From Betaproteobacteria bacterium (GTDB lineage Bacteria; Pseudomonadota; Gammaproteobacteria; Burkholderiales; SG8-39): a stretch of DNA of 21,564 nt. Below the pieces are notes generated by a model, which did not search any database, was not told the origin of the DNA, and was given only the letters and a program-made list of their open reading frames with translations. Where the stretch lies: positions 1 to 21,564 of the forward strand of contig SHXL01000018.1 in NCBI GenBank assembly GCA_009693345.1. The letters run 5' to 3'. The position numbers and the translations under genes were made by a program. Below are positions 6,734-14,205 of the stretch, piece by piece (position 1 is the first letter of the stretch; the number at the start of each line of letters is the position of its first letter).

Positions 6734-8758
6734 TCACCTGAGAATCTGCAACAGGTTGGAGTAGTCGTCGGTCCAGGTGCGCCAGCTGGTTTGCACTTCG
6801 GGCATCTCCGGCGAAGCCGCCTGGATCTCCGGCGCCGCCTCCAGGGCCTTGCGGTCGCGCGACACCAGCACCCAGTCGGTCGTGGTGTGGTCGTCCTCGC
6901 CGTCCTTGCCTTTGTCCGATACGAGCGTCACCCACCCGCCATGTTCCTTCGCCAGCTTCGCGACCACCGGGACGAGGTTCAGGAACCGGTTGGAGACGTG
7001 AAATGCGATGATGCCGTCCGGCTTCATGTGCCGCAGGTAGACCCCTAGCGCCTCCCTGGTGATCAGGTGCACCGGTATCGCGTCGCTGGAGAAGGCATCC
7101 ACCGCGAGCAGGTCGAAGCCCTGCGGTTCCTCGCGCTCGAGATTCAGGCGCGCGTCGCCCAGCGCGACCTCGATGGCGGCTTCGCTGTCGCCCAGGTAGG
7201 TGAATTCCGCGCGCGCGATCGCAATCACCTGCGGGTTGATGTCGTAGAAGCGGTAGACGTCGCCCTTGCGACCGTACGCCGCGAGCGTGCCCGTTCCCAG
7301 CCCGATCACGCCGACGCGAATCGCGCCTCTTGCCTGCCGCGCGGCCACCGCGGCACCGACGCCGGAGCTGGGCTGGTAATAAGTGCTCGGCTTGCGCCGC
7401 CCGTCGTCGGTCATGTCCTGTTCGCCGTGCATGATCACGCCGTGCACCAGCCTGCGCAGGTGGTAGCTCTCGCCCGGGGCGCCATATTCCTTCACCCGGA
7501 TCACGCCGTAGAAATTGCGCGCCGAGACATGGACGTCCTTCTGGAAGCGCGAGCCGTCGTAGGCGGCGCAGGCGGCCACCGCGAGCAGCATGGCAAGGCT
7601 TGCCCAGCGCGCAACCTTGTTGACCGGCGCGAAGCGAACTGCGGCAAGCAGCGCAAGCGCGACCAGCGCGAGGCCGAGTTCATAGTAGGCATTGAACGCA
7701 AGCGGCGCCACGACGGCCACCAGCAGGCCGCCGATCGCGCCGCCGGCCGAGATGGTCAGGTAGAAGGCCGTCAGATGGCTCGCCGCCGGCCGCGCGCGAT
7801 ACAGCTCGCCGTGGCAGAACATGCACGCGACGAACAGGCCACTGAGATACATGCCGATCTGCATCCACAGTTCGAACTGGTAGCGCGAATCGACCAGCAG
7901 CCAGGCCATGCCCCCGAGCCAGACCAAGACCGCGGTCCAGAAATACTCGACCCGGTACAGGTTGAATCCCAGCATGCCTCCCTCGAACGCGATGATGAAC
8001 GTGAGCAGGTACAAGGTCAGCGGCGCGAGCCAGAGCAGCGGGATCGCGGCCACGTTCTGCGTCACGTGGTTGGTCACCGCGAGCAGCATCACCGACCCTG
8101 TCGCCGAGAGCGCGAGCCAGAGCAGGTAGTCGCTGCGGCGCAGAGGCGCTGTGTTTTCGATTTCCTTTGTCTCTTGTTCTTTTTTCCCCGAAATGGTCCA
8201 AGCCAATCCGGCACAAAAAACGGCAAAAACTGCAAACAGGGTAGACCACCAGACCACCTGCTCGCGGTTGCCGAGGAACGGCTCCACCAGCAGCGGGTAG
8301 CCGATCAGCGCCAGCAGGGAAGCGAGGTTCGAGACCGCGAACAGGCGGTAGGGATCGACGCCGGGGCGCGCGCGCGAAAACCAAACCTGCAGCAGCGGGC
8401 TGGTCGAGGAAAGAAGCAGGTAAGGCAACCCCACGGTTGCCGTCAGCACCAGCAGGATCCTGGAGATCGGCTCCTCCGTTCCCGTGGGCTGCCACATTTC
8501 GTTGGGCGCGATCGGCAGCAGCGCAAGCGCTATCGCGAGCAGCACCGAGTGCAGCACCGCCTGGGCGCGCGGCTGCAGTTTCGCGTTGGTGGCGTGGGCG
8601 TAGGCATAGCCCGCCAGCAGCAGCGTCTGGAAGAACAGCATGCAGGTCGTCCACACTGCCGCGGTACCGCCGAACCAGGGCAGGATCTGGCGCGCGATCA
8701 GCGGCTGGACGAGGAACAGCAGAAACGAAGACAGAAATATCGTAGCGGCGTAAATCAT
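6734..8758 (-). CDS. Membrane-anchored spermidine-synthase-like protein (MFS-like transporter domain plus SpeE-like domain)
   Basis: The 674-residue product has two parts. Residues 1-430 hold about ten or more hydrophobic helices, beginning MIYAATIFLSSFLLFLVQPL, which is typical of the fused MFS/spermidine synthase family. Residues 440-650 form a Rossmann methyltransferase-like domain related to spermidine synthase, with the nucleotide-binding loop GVIGLGTGTLAAYG, the acidic strand end FYDINPQV, and the signature DAFSSDAIPVHLITREAL. In true spermidine synthase this fold transfers aminopropyl groups from decarboxylated SAM. The substrate of the membrane fusions is not known, so a polyamine role is inference. 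It follows purB with a seven-base gap and is probably co-transcribed. The codons around 8150-8250 are markedly AT-rich in the linker SGKKEQETKEIEN. The long plus-strand open frame here is antisense. Confidence 0.88.
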   Translation of the reverse strand: MIYAATIFLSSFLLFLVQPLIARQILPWFGGTAAVWTTCMLFFQTLLLAGYAYAHATNAKLQPRAQAVLHSVLLAIALALLPIAPNEMWQPTGTEEPISRILLVLTATVGLPYLLLSSTSPLLQVWFSRARPGVDPYRLFAVSNLASLLALIGYPLLVEPFLGNREQVVWWSTLFAVFAVFCAGLAWTISGKKEQETKEIENTAPLRRSDYLLWLALSATGSVMLLAVTNHVTQNVAAIPLLWLAPLTLYLLTFIIAFEGGMLGFNLYRVEYFWTAVLVWLGGMAWLLVDSRYQFELWMQIGMYLSGLFVACMFCHGELYRARPAASHLTAFYLTISAGGAIGGLLVAVVAPLAFNAYYELGLALVALALLAAVRFAPVNKVARWASLAMLLAVAACAAYDGSRFQKDVHVSARNFYGVIRVKEYGAPGESYHLRRLVHGVIMHGEQDMTDDGRRKPSTYYQPSSGVGAAVAARQARGAIRVGVIGLGTGTLAAYGRKGDVYRFYDINPQVIAIARAEFTYLGDSEAAIEVALGDARLNLEREEPQGFDLLAVDAFSSDAIPVHLITREALGVYLRHMKPDGIIAFHVSNRFLNLVPVVAKLAKEHGGWVTLVSDKGKDGEDDHTTTDWVLVSRDRKALEAAPEIQAASPEMPEVQTSWRTWTDDYSNLLQILR

Positions 8759-8765
8759 CCGCGAC

Positions 8766-10157
8766 TCAAATACGCTTGGCGAGCCGCGCGGCGAGGCCGG
8801 TGTAGGTGGCGGGGGTCAGCGCGAGCAGCCGCTTTCTTTCCTCAGCGGGAATCGGCAGCGCGCGGATGAATGCGGCGAGCTGTTTGGGATCGAGCTTCTT
8901 GCCGCGCACCAGCGCCTTGAGTTTCTCATAGGCCCCGGCGACGCCATGCCGGCGCATCACCTGCTGCACCGCCTCGGTGAGCACTTCCCAGTTGGCGTCC
9001 AGGTCCTCGGCGATGCGCCGCGGATCGGCGTCGAGCTTGGCGAGGCCGCGCAGGCAGGAGGTGTAGGCGAGCAGCGTATGGCCGAGCGCGTTGCCGGTGT
9101 TTCTCAGCGCGGTGGAGTCCGACAGGTCGCGCTGCCAGCGCGACACCGGGAGCTTGTCCGAGAGGTGGCGCAGCAGGGCGTTGGCCACGCCGACGTTGCC
9201 CTCGGAGTTCTCGAAATCGATCGGATTTACCTTGTGCGGCATGGTCGAGGAACCGACCTCGCCCCGCTTCGTTTTCTGCCGGAAATAGCCGAGCGAGATG
9301 TAGCCCCAGAGGTCGCGGTCGAGCGCCAGTAGGATGGTATTGGCGGCCGCGTAGGCGTCGAACAGTTCTGCGCAGAAGTCGTGCGGCTCGATCTGCGTCG
9401 TGTAGGCGTTGAATTCCAGTCCGAGCCCCTGCACGAAGCGGCTGCAGAAATGCTCCCATTCGAAATTCGGGTAGGCGATCGCATGCGCGTGGTAATTGCC
9501 GGTCGCGCCGTTCGTCTTGCCCAGCAGAGGCACCGTCGCGATCCGCCTGCGCGCGCGATCCAGCCGGTGCACGAAGTTGGCGAGTTCCTTGCCGAGCGTG
9601 GTCGGGGAGGCCGGCTGGCCATGGGTCCGCGAAAGCATGGCGAGCGCCGCGTGCCGGCGCGCGCCCCCGCGCAGGACGGCGATGATTTCGTCCAGCTTCG
9701 GCAGCATGACCTGCTCGCGCGAATCGGCGAGCATCAGCGCGTAGGCAAGGTTGTTGATGTCCTCGGAGGTGACCGCAAAGTGGATGAATTCGAGTGCGCC
9801 CTGCACCTCGCGGTTCTTGGCGAGCCCTGCTTTCAGCCAGTACTCGATCGCCTTGACGTCGTGGTTGGTCTCGGCCTCAATTTCCTTTATTTCTTCTGCA
9901 TCAACTTCATTGAACTTAATAACCAACTGCTTGAGCGACGCGACGGTAGCCTTGGAGAACGGCTTCAGCTCGGCGATGGCCGGCTCGGCGGCGAGCGCTA
10001 TGAGCCAGGCCAGCTCGACGCGCACGCGGTAGCGGATGAGCGCGTACTCGCTGAAGAACGGCCTCAGGGGATCCGCGGAATTTGCGTACCGGCCGTCGAG
10101 CGGCGACAGCGCGGATAGTGCGGATAGTGCGGACAATGCGGACCGCGTGGAGACCAT
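8766..10157 (-). CDS. purB: Adenylosuccinate lyase PurB
   Basis: PurB catalyses two purine steps: release of fumarate from SAICAR, and from adenylosuccinate to give AMP. From ATG 10157 the product is 463 residues (E. coli 456). The core matches E. coli-type PurB closely: SPLDGRY near the start, TNHDVKAIEYWLK, FIHFAVTSEDINNLAYALML, SRTHGQPASPTTLGKE, and the fumarase-superfamily signature GSSTMPHKVNPIDFENSEGN. An ATG at 10187 is also in frame but overlaps the divergent GST start. ATG 10157 lies seven bases after a TATAAT box, so I prefer it. The N-terminus carries four tandem Ser-Ala-Leu units not found in the E. coli protein. A membrane SpeE-like gene follows. Confidence 0.96.
   Translation of the reverse strand: MVSTRSALSALSALSALSPLDGRYANSADPLRPFFSEYALIRYRVRVELAWLIALAAEPAIAELKPFSKATVASLKQLVIKFNEVDAEEIKEIEAETNHDVKAIEYWLKAGLAKNREVQGALEFIHFAVTSEDINNLAYALMLADSREQVMLPKLDEIIAVLRGGARRHAALAMLSRTHGQPASPTTLGKELANFVHRLDRARRRIATVPLLGKTNGATGNYHAHAIAYPNFEWEHFCSRFVQGLGLEFNAYTTQIEPHDFCAELFDAYAAANTILLALDRDLWGYISLGYFRQKTKRGEVGSSTMPHKVNPIDFENSEGNVGVANALLRHLSDKLPVSRWQRDLSDSTALRNTGNALGHTLLAYTSCLRGLAKLDADPRRIAEDLDANWEVLTEAVQQVMRRHGVAGAYEKLKALVRGKKLDPKQLAAFIRALPIPAEERKRLLALTPATYTGLAARLAKRI
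10107..10142 (-). repeat. Four tandem 9-bp repeats at the purB 5' end
   Basis: Four consecutive 9-base units (plus strand CAGCGCGGA, TAGTGCGGA, TAGTGCGGA, CAATGCGGA) encode Ser-Ala-Leu four times at residues 6-17 of PurB, just before the conserved SPLDGRY. The two middle units are identical. Because the unit is a multiple of three, copy-number slippage would keep the frame and only lengthen or shorten the tail. Confidence 0.85.
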
Positions 10158-10164
10158 GGCACGT

Positions 10165-10174
10165 ATTATATAAT
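10165..10174. promoter_or_regulatory. Overlapping divergent -10 boxes of purB and the GST gene
   Basis: A perfect TATAAT reads rightward at 10169-10174 and another reads leftward at 10170-10165, so the two hexamers share two base pairs. The leftward one ends seven bases before the purB ATG (10157), the rightward one 11 bases before the GST ATG (10186). Both transcripts would have no leader or only a few bases, and two RNA polymerases could not occupy the site together. No clear -35 boxes are visible on either side. Confidence 0.6.
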
Positions 10175-10185
10175 TCGCGCCCGCC

Positions 10186-10800
10186 ATGAAACTACTCGGA
10201 TCCGTTGCCAGCCCCTACACCCGCAAAGTGCGCGTCGTGCTCGCGGAAAAGAAGATCGACTGCGAATTCGAGGCCGCCGACGTCAATCCGCCCGAAAATC
10301 CGGTCAACGTCCTCAATCCGCTTGGCAAGGTGCCGACGCTGGTGCTGGACGACGGCACCGCGCTGTTCGACTCGCGCGTCATCGTCGAGTTCCTCGACAG
10401 CGTATCGCCGATCTCGCGCCTGATTCCCGACGACAACCGGGAGCGCGTCGCAGTGCGGCGCTGGGAGGCGCTCGCCGACGGGTCGCTGGATGCGGGCCTC
10501 CTGATCCGCTACGAATCCCTGCGGCCAAAGAATGAACAAAGCAGGGCCTGGACCGACAAGCAGACCGGCAAGCTGGCGCGCGGCCTGGCGATGATCTCCG
10601 CGGACCTGGCCGACAGGCCCTGGTGCCACGGCGACCGCTACACGCTGGCCGACATTGCGGTCGGCTGCTGCCTGGGCTGGGTCGAGTTCCGCAGGCCGGC
10701 CGGCATCGACTGGCGCGGCGAGTACGCTAACCTCGGCCGCTTCTACGATAAGCTGATGGAATGGCCCGCGTTCGCGGACACCGCCCCGCCGAAGGCTTAG
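10186..10800 (+). CDS. yibF: Glutathione S-transferase family protein, YibF-like
   Basis: The 204 residues have the two-domain GST layout. A thioredoxin-like N-domain (1-80) starts MKLLGSVASPYTRKVRVVL and has the NPLGKVPTLVLDDG loop and FDSRVIVEFLD, the gamma-glutamyl-binding cis-Pro and Ser/Asp region. The helical C-domain has ALADGSLDAGLL near 95, the DRYTLADIAVGC capping motif near 150, and ends FADTAPPKA. Order and length match E. coli YibF, whose physiological substrate is not settled. The position-11 to 12 Ser-Pro region could supply the activating hydroxyl. It is divergent from purB across 28 bases and overlaps the stop of convergent mnmA by four bases, occupying the place where E. coli has hflD. 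Confidence 0.88.
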   Translation: MKLLGSVASPYTRKVRVVLAEKKIDCEFEAADVNPPENPVNVLNPLGKVPTLVLDDGTALFDSRVIVEFLDSVSPISRLIPDDNRERVAVRRWEALADGSLDAGLLIRYESLRPKNEQSRAWTDKQTGKLARGLAMISADLADRPWCHGDRYTLADIAVGCCLGWVEFRRPAGIDWRGEYANLGRFYDKLMEWPAFADTAPPKA

Positions 10801-11858
10801 CTGATTACCGCTCCACCCAGACAGACCGCAACGTCGTAGAGCACCACCGACTGGCCGGGCGTCACCGCCCACTGCGGCTGGGCGAACTCCAGCGCGATCC
10901 CCTCTTCGTCCGAGCGCGTCACGATGCAGGCCGAATCCGCCTGCCGGTAGCGCGTCTTCGCCGAATGCGTGCTGCCCTGCTCCGGCGCATCCCCCGAAAT
11001 CCAGCTTGCGTCTTGTGCCCTGAGCGAGCGTTTCATGAGCCGCGGATGGTCGTGGCCCTGGACCACGACCAGCGAATTCGTCTCCATGTTCTTGTCCGCC
11101 ACGTACCAGGCATCTCCGGGGCCGCCCAGACCGATGCCCTTCCTCTGGCCGATAGTGTAGAAGGACAGCCCGATGTGGTTGCCGATTCTCTTGCCCTCGG
11201 ACGTGACGATGGCGCCGGGGTCGCGCGGCAGGTAGCGGTTGAGAAATTCGCGGAATGGCCGCTCGCCGATGAAGCAGATGCCGGTCGAATCCTTCTTCGC
11301 GTGATTCGGCAAGTGCGCCTCGGCCGCCATTTTGCGCGCCTCGGTCTTCTCCAGCTCTCCGAGCGGGAAGAGTACCCGTGACAGCTGGGACTGATTCAGC
11401 CGGTGCAGGAAGTAGCTCTGGTCCTTGGACGCATCCGCGCCCCGGTGAAGCTCATACAGGCCGTTCTTCTGCGAGACCCTCGCATAGTGGCCGGTGGCGA
11501 TGCGGGTCGCGCCCAGGTCGATGGCATGGTCGAGGAAAGCCTTGAACTTAATCTCGGCATTGCACAGCACGTCAGGATTGGGCGTGCGCCCGGCCTGGTA
11601 TTCGCGCAGGAATTCGGCGAACACCCTGTCCTTGTACTCGGCGGAGAAATTCACCGCTTCCAGCTCGATGCCGATCACGTCGGCCGCAGCCGCTGCGTCG
11701 ATCAGGTCCTCGCGCGTCGAGCAGTACGCATCGTTGTCGTCATCCTCCCAGTTCTTCATGAACAGGCCGACCACGTCGTAGCCCTCGCGCTTGAGCAATA
11801 ACGCGGCCACCGCGGAATCCACGCCGCCCGACATGCCGACGACGATGCGCTCACCCAT
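10797..11858 (-). CDS. mnmA: tRNA-specific 2-thiouridylase MnmA
   Basis: MnmA adenylates and thiolates U34 of Lys, Glu and Gln tRNAs, giving s2U, using sulfur relayed by the Tus/IscS system. The 353 residues begin MGERIVVGMSGGVDSAVA, the PP-loop ATP pyrophosphatase motif. The two catalytic cysteines are at residues 99 (NPDVLCNAEIKF) and 195 (DSTGICFIGER), matching E. coli C102 and C199. RDPGAIV and HIGLSFYTIGQRKGIGLGG mark the central tRNA-binding domain, and a beta-barrel C-domain follows. Its start overlaps the nudJ end by eight bases, so translation is coupled. It is the last gene of a four-gene operon and converges on the GST gene. Confidence 0.97.
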   Translation of the reverse strand: MGERIVVGMSGGVDSAVAALLLKREGYDVVGLFMKNWEDDDNDAYCSTREDLIDAAAAADVIGIELEAVNFSAEYKDRVFAEFLREYQAGRTPNPDVLCNAEIKFKAFLDHAIDLGATRIATGHYARVSQKNGLYELHRGADASKDQSYFLHRLNQSQLSRVLFPLGELEKTEARKMAAEAHLPNHAKKDSTGICFIGERPFREFLNRYLPRDPGAIVTSEGKRIGNHIGLSFYTIGQRKGIGLGGPGDAWYVADKNMETNSLVVVQGHDHPRLMKRSLRAQDASWISGDAPEQGSTHSAKTRYRQADSACIVTRSDEEGIALEFAQPQWAVTPGQSVVLYDVAVCLGGAVIS

Positions 11859-12303
11859 ACGTTCTGGATATCACGGTAAGCGGGAAATTATGGCCGGCAA
11901 GGTAATCATCCAGGCACTGCTGGACGAGAGGCGAGCGGTGCTGTTGGGATTTTTCCTTCACTTCCTTGGCTCTTAACCAGTGAAGCGCGAGAATTTCCCC
12001 GTCCAGCGGCGTATTTTCGACCCCCAGGATCTTTCCCGAAAAGCAAAAGCGCAGGAATGTCACGTCCGCGGGCCTGTAGTGCCAGCGATAGATGCCGACC
12101 AGCCCGGCGGGTTCGAAGCGGTGCGCGGTCTCTTCCATCACCTCCCTCGCACAGGCTGCGATCAGGGTCTCGCCCGGGTCGAGGTGCCCGGCAGGCTGGT
12201 TGAGTACCCGCCGTCCGTCCTGCAGTTCCTCGACGAACAGGAATTTCCCGTTGCGCTCGATGATTGCGGCGACCGTTACGCTCGGCCGCCAAATCTCTTT
12301 CAT
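11851..12303 (-). CDS. nudJ: Nudix hydrolase NudJ (phosphatase NudJ-like)
   Basis: The true start is ATG 12303 (MKEIWRPSVTVAAIIERNGK), which overlaps the aminotransferase stop in an ATGA arrangement. The longer open frame upstream is antisense-like arginine-rich sequence. The 150 residues match E. coli NudJ (153) in NQPAGHLDPGETLIAACARE, TFLRFCF and RSPLVQQCLDDY. E. coli NudJ hydrolyses nucleoside di- and triphosphates and hydroxymethylpyrimidine pyrophosphate, with Mg2+ bound by the Nudix box. The box is intact (G39, E45, R53, E54, E57, E58) except that the usual glycine after EEx is alanine (A60). The link to mnmA is the same as in E. coli. Confidence 0.92.
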   Translation of the reverse strand: MKEIWRPSVTVAAIIERNGKFLFVEELQDGRRVLNQPAGHLDPGETLIAACAREVMEETAHRFEPAGLVGIYRWHYRPADVTFLRFCFSGKILGVENTPLDGEILALHWLRAKEVKEKSQQHRSPLVQQCLDDYLAGHNFPLTVISRTYG

Positions 12304-13514
12304 GCCGCCTTCTTTGTGTTCCTTCGGATGAAATCGGCCATGCGCGCGACGCCCTTTTCGATCGCCTCGTTCGAGGCGGCGTACGAAAAACGCACGTGCT
12401 GGCCCTCGCCCGGCACGCGGGCGCCGAAGTGGATGTCGGCGAGCAGCGCGACGCCCGCCTCGTGCAGCAGGCGCTTGCGGAACTCCTCGGAATCGGCCGC
12501 GCCGATCATGCGGCAGGCTTTGGTGACGTTCGGCCAGGCGTAGAACGCGCCGCCGGGCGTTCTGCAACTGACGCCTGGGGTTCCATTCAACAATCTGATT
12601 ATCAGATTTCTTCTGTCAAAAAAACTCTTCTTCATCATTTCGGCCGCATCCTGCGGCCCGTTGATCGCATCGACCGCGGCCCATTGCGAGATCTGCGAAG
12701 CGCAGGAGTCGGTGTTGGTGATCCAGCGCGTCAGCACGGGCGCGAGCACCGGGTTGGAGGCGAAGCCGATGCGCCAGCCGGTCATCGCCCAGGTCTTGGA
12801 CGCGCCGTCGGAGATGATGGTGCGCTCGTACATGCCGGGCAGCTGCGCGATGGAGAAGAACTCGCCCGCGTAGCACAGGCGCGAGTAGATTTCGTCCGCA
12901 TAGATCCAGACCTGCGGGTGCTTCTGCAGTATTGCCGCAATCGCTTCCAATTCTTTTCTTGAAAGCAACCCCCCCGTGGGGTTATGCGGGTAGTTCAGGA
13001 TCAGAAGTTTCGTCCTGGGCGTGATGAGCTTTTCCAGCTCCGCCGGGTCGAAGGCGAAATCGCGCCCTTCCCTGAGATGCACCGGCACCGGTTGCGCGCC
13101 GCAGGCGATGATCTGCGATTCGTAGATCGGGAAACCGGGGTTGGGATAGATCACTTCGTCGCCCGCGCCATGGTCGGTGGTCGACAGGATGGCGTAGGCG
13201 ATGAACGGCTTAGCGCCCGCGCCGATCACCACGTCCTCGGGCCGGATCGGCAGGCCGCCGCGCATGCCCGCCATGTAGCGCGCCGCCGCTTCGCGCAGCG
13301 GATCGATGCCGGCCGATGGCGTGTAGCCGTGCTTGCCCTCGCGGATCGCGCGGATCGCGGCCTCCTGCACGTGCAGCGGGGCCGGGAAGTCGGGCTGGCC
13401 AATGCAGAAACTGATGATGTCCTTGCCCTGGCGGGCGAGCGCGTTGACTTCGGCGAGCACCACGAAGGCGTTTTCGGTACCGAGCGATTGCGCTCGCCTG
13501 CTGATCTTGGTCAT
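12300..13514 (-). CDS. Pyridoxal-phosphate aminotransferase, class I
   Basis: A fold-type I aminotransferase of the aspartate/alanine transaminase group, 404 residues, cytoplasmic. It shows the N-terminal FCIGQPDFPAP, HGYTPSAGIDPLREA, the cofactor contacts NYPHNPTGG (N178) and YADEIY (D207), the Schiff-base lysine in SDGASKTWAMTGWRIG (K240), and the C-terminal VRFSYAAS arginine that binds the substrate carboxylate. The amino donor cannot be told from sequence. Relatives act on aspartate, alanine or branched substrates. It begins 22 bases after the upstream Nudix gene, with a TAAAAT box five bases before ATG, and its stop overlaps nudJ by four bases. Confidence 0.92.
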   Translation of the reverse strand: MTKISRRAQSLGTENAFVVLAEVNALARQGKDIISFCIGQPDFPAPLHVQEAAIRAIREGKHGYTPSAGIDPLREAAARYMAGMRGGLPIRPEDVVIGAGAKPFIAYAILSTTDHGAGDEVIYPNPGFPIYESQIIACGAQPVPVHLREGRDFAFDPAELEKLITPRTKLLILNYPHNPTGGLLSRKELEAIAAILQKHPQVWIYADEIYSRLCYAGEFFSIAQLPGMYERTIISDGASKTWAMTGWRIGFASNPVLAPVLTRWITNTDSCASQISQWAAVDAINGPQDAAEMMKKSFFDRRNLIIRLLNGTPGVSCRTPGGAFYAWPNVTKACRMIGAADSEEFRKRLLHEAGVALLADIHFGARVPGEGQHVRFSYAASNEAIEKGVARMADFIRRNTKKAA

Positions 13515-13519
13515 GACCT

Positions 13520-13525
13520 ATTTTA
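13520..13525 (-). promoter_or_regulatory. -10-like box before the aminotransferase gene
   Basis: On the minus strand, TAAAAT ends five bases before ATG 13514. It would allow a leaderless internal transcript for aminotransferase-nudJ-mnmA independent of the upstream Nudix gene. AGG at 13517-13519 is too close to the ATG to be a normal Shine-Dalgarno. There is no evident -35 box. Confidence 0.4.
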
Positions 13526-13536
13526 GCTTTGCGGAC

Positions 13537-14205
13537 TTAGTGGGCATTTACCTTGCGGTAGCGCCCTTCCGTCAGCTGGAAACGCCGGATCGCGCCGCCC
13601 AGCACATCGGGCAGCGGGTGGCGCGGGTCCCCCGGCAGCGAGATGTACGCGCGCCCGCTCTCCTCGTCGTTCCAGACCAGGGGCATCGCCACAGGCGGCG
13701 GCCGGCTTGCGGCGTCCACGAGGGCGGCGTCCACCGTCGGATACAAGGCTAGCAGTTCGACGCTCTTGGCCGTCGCCGGCGGGAGCTGCATGGCGCCGTC
13801 CTCCCAGCGCTGCAAGGCCTCCTGCGGCGCGATCCAGAGGCCTTCGGTCGCTTCGCGGCCGTCGACCTTCGGTTCCTGGCCCTCGGGCGCCCGGGCGAGA
13901 AAAAACCGCGCATCGAAGCGCTTGGGCGAGATCTCGGGGGTGATCCAACGCACCCAGGGCACCAGCGCCCCGGGGTCCAGCACCAGCCCGGCTTCCTCGA
14001 AGGTCTCGCGTACCGCGCAGGCCGCAAGCGAGGTATCGGCCTGGTCCAACCGGCCCCCGGGAAAAACATGCGCGCCGGCCATGAAATCCACCGTGCGGCT
14101 GCGCTTCACCAGGTAAACCTCCAGGCCGCGGGCGGCATCGCGCAGCACGACCACGGTGGCGGCGTCACGGGGTTTGGCGGGAGCACTCACGGTATCATTA
14201 TCCAT
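13537..14205 (-). CDS. Nudix hydrolase (NUDT7/NUDT19-like)
   Basis: The 222 residues contain one Nudix fold. VVVLRDAARGLEVYLVKRS forms the first strands, then AGAHVFPGGRLD and a Nudix helix ending VRETFEEAG (about residues 47-74). The FMAGAHVFPGG motif and spacing resemble the NUDT19/NUDT7 branch, which includes acyl-CoA pyrophosphatases, but the substrate here is unknown. The box has aspartate where the first metal-box glutamate is expected and one extra residue before RE, as some members of this branch show. ATG 14205 overlaps the divergent corA ATG (14204). A GATAAT followed six bases later by GTG 14190 is an alternative leaderless start. It heads a four-gene operon ending with mnmA. Confidence 0.85.
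   Translation of the reverse strand: MDNDTVSAPAKPRDAATVVVLRDAARGLEVYLVKRSRTVDFMAGAHVFPGGRLDQADTSLAACAVRETFEEAGLVLDPGALVPWVRWITPEISPKRFDARFFLARAPEGQEPKVDGREATEGLWIAPQEALQRWEDGAMQLPPATAKSVELLALYPTVDAALVDAASRPPPVAMPLVWNDEESGRAYISLPGDPRHPLPDVLGGAIRRFQLTEGRYRKVNAH

Noticed and set aside
7067..8869. 600-codon open frame on the plus strand
   Set aside because: It is antisense of the SpeE-like membrane gene. Its composition (Arg, Gln, Glu, His-rich, no hydrophobic core) is typical of a shadow frame in GC-rich DNA.
12304..12567. N-terminal extension of NudJ to 238 residues
   Set aside because: The added part is the out-of-frame shadow of the aminotransferase. ATG 12303 gives the family length and the usual ATGA overlap.
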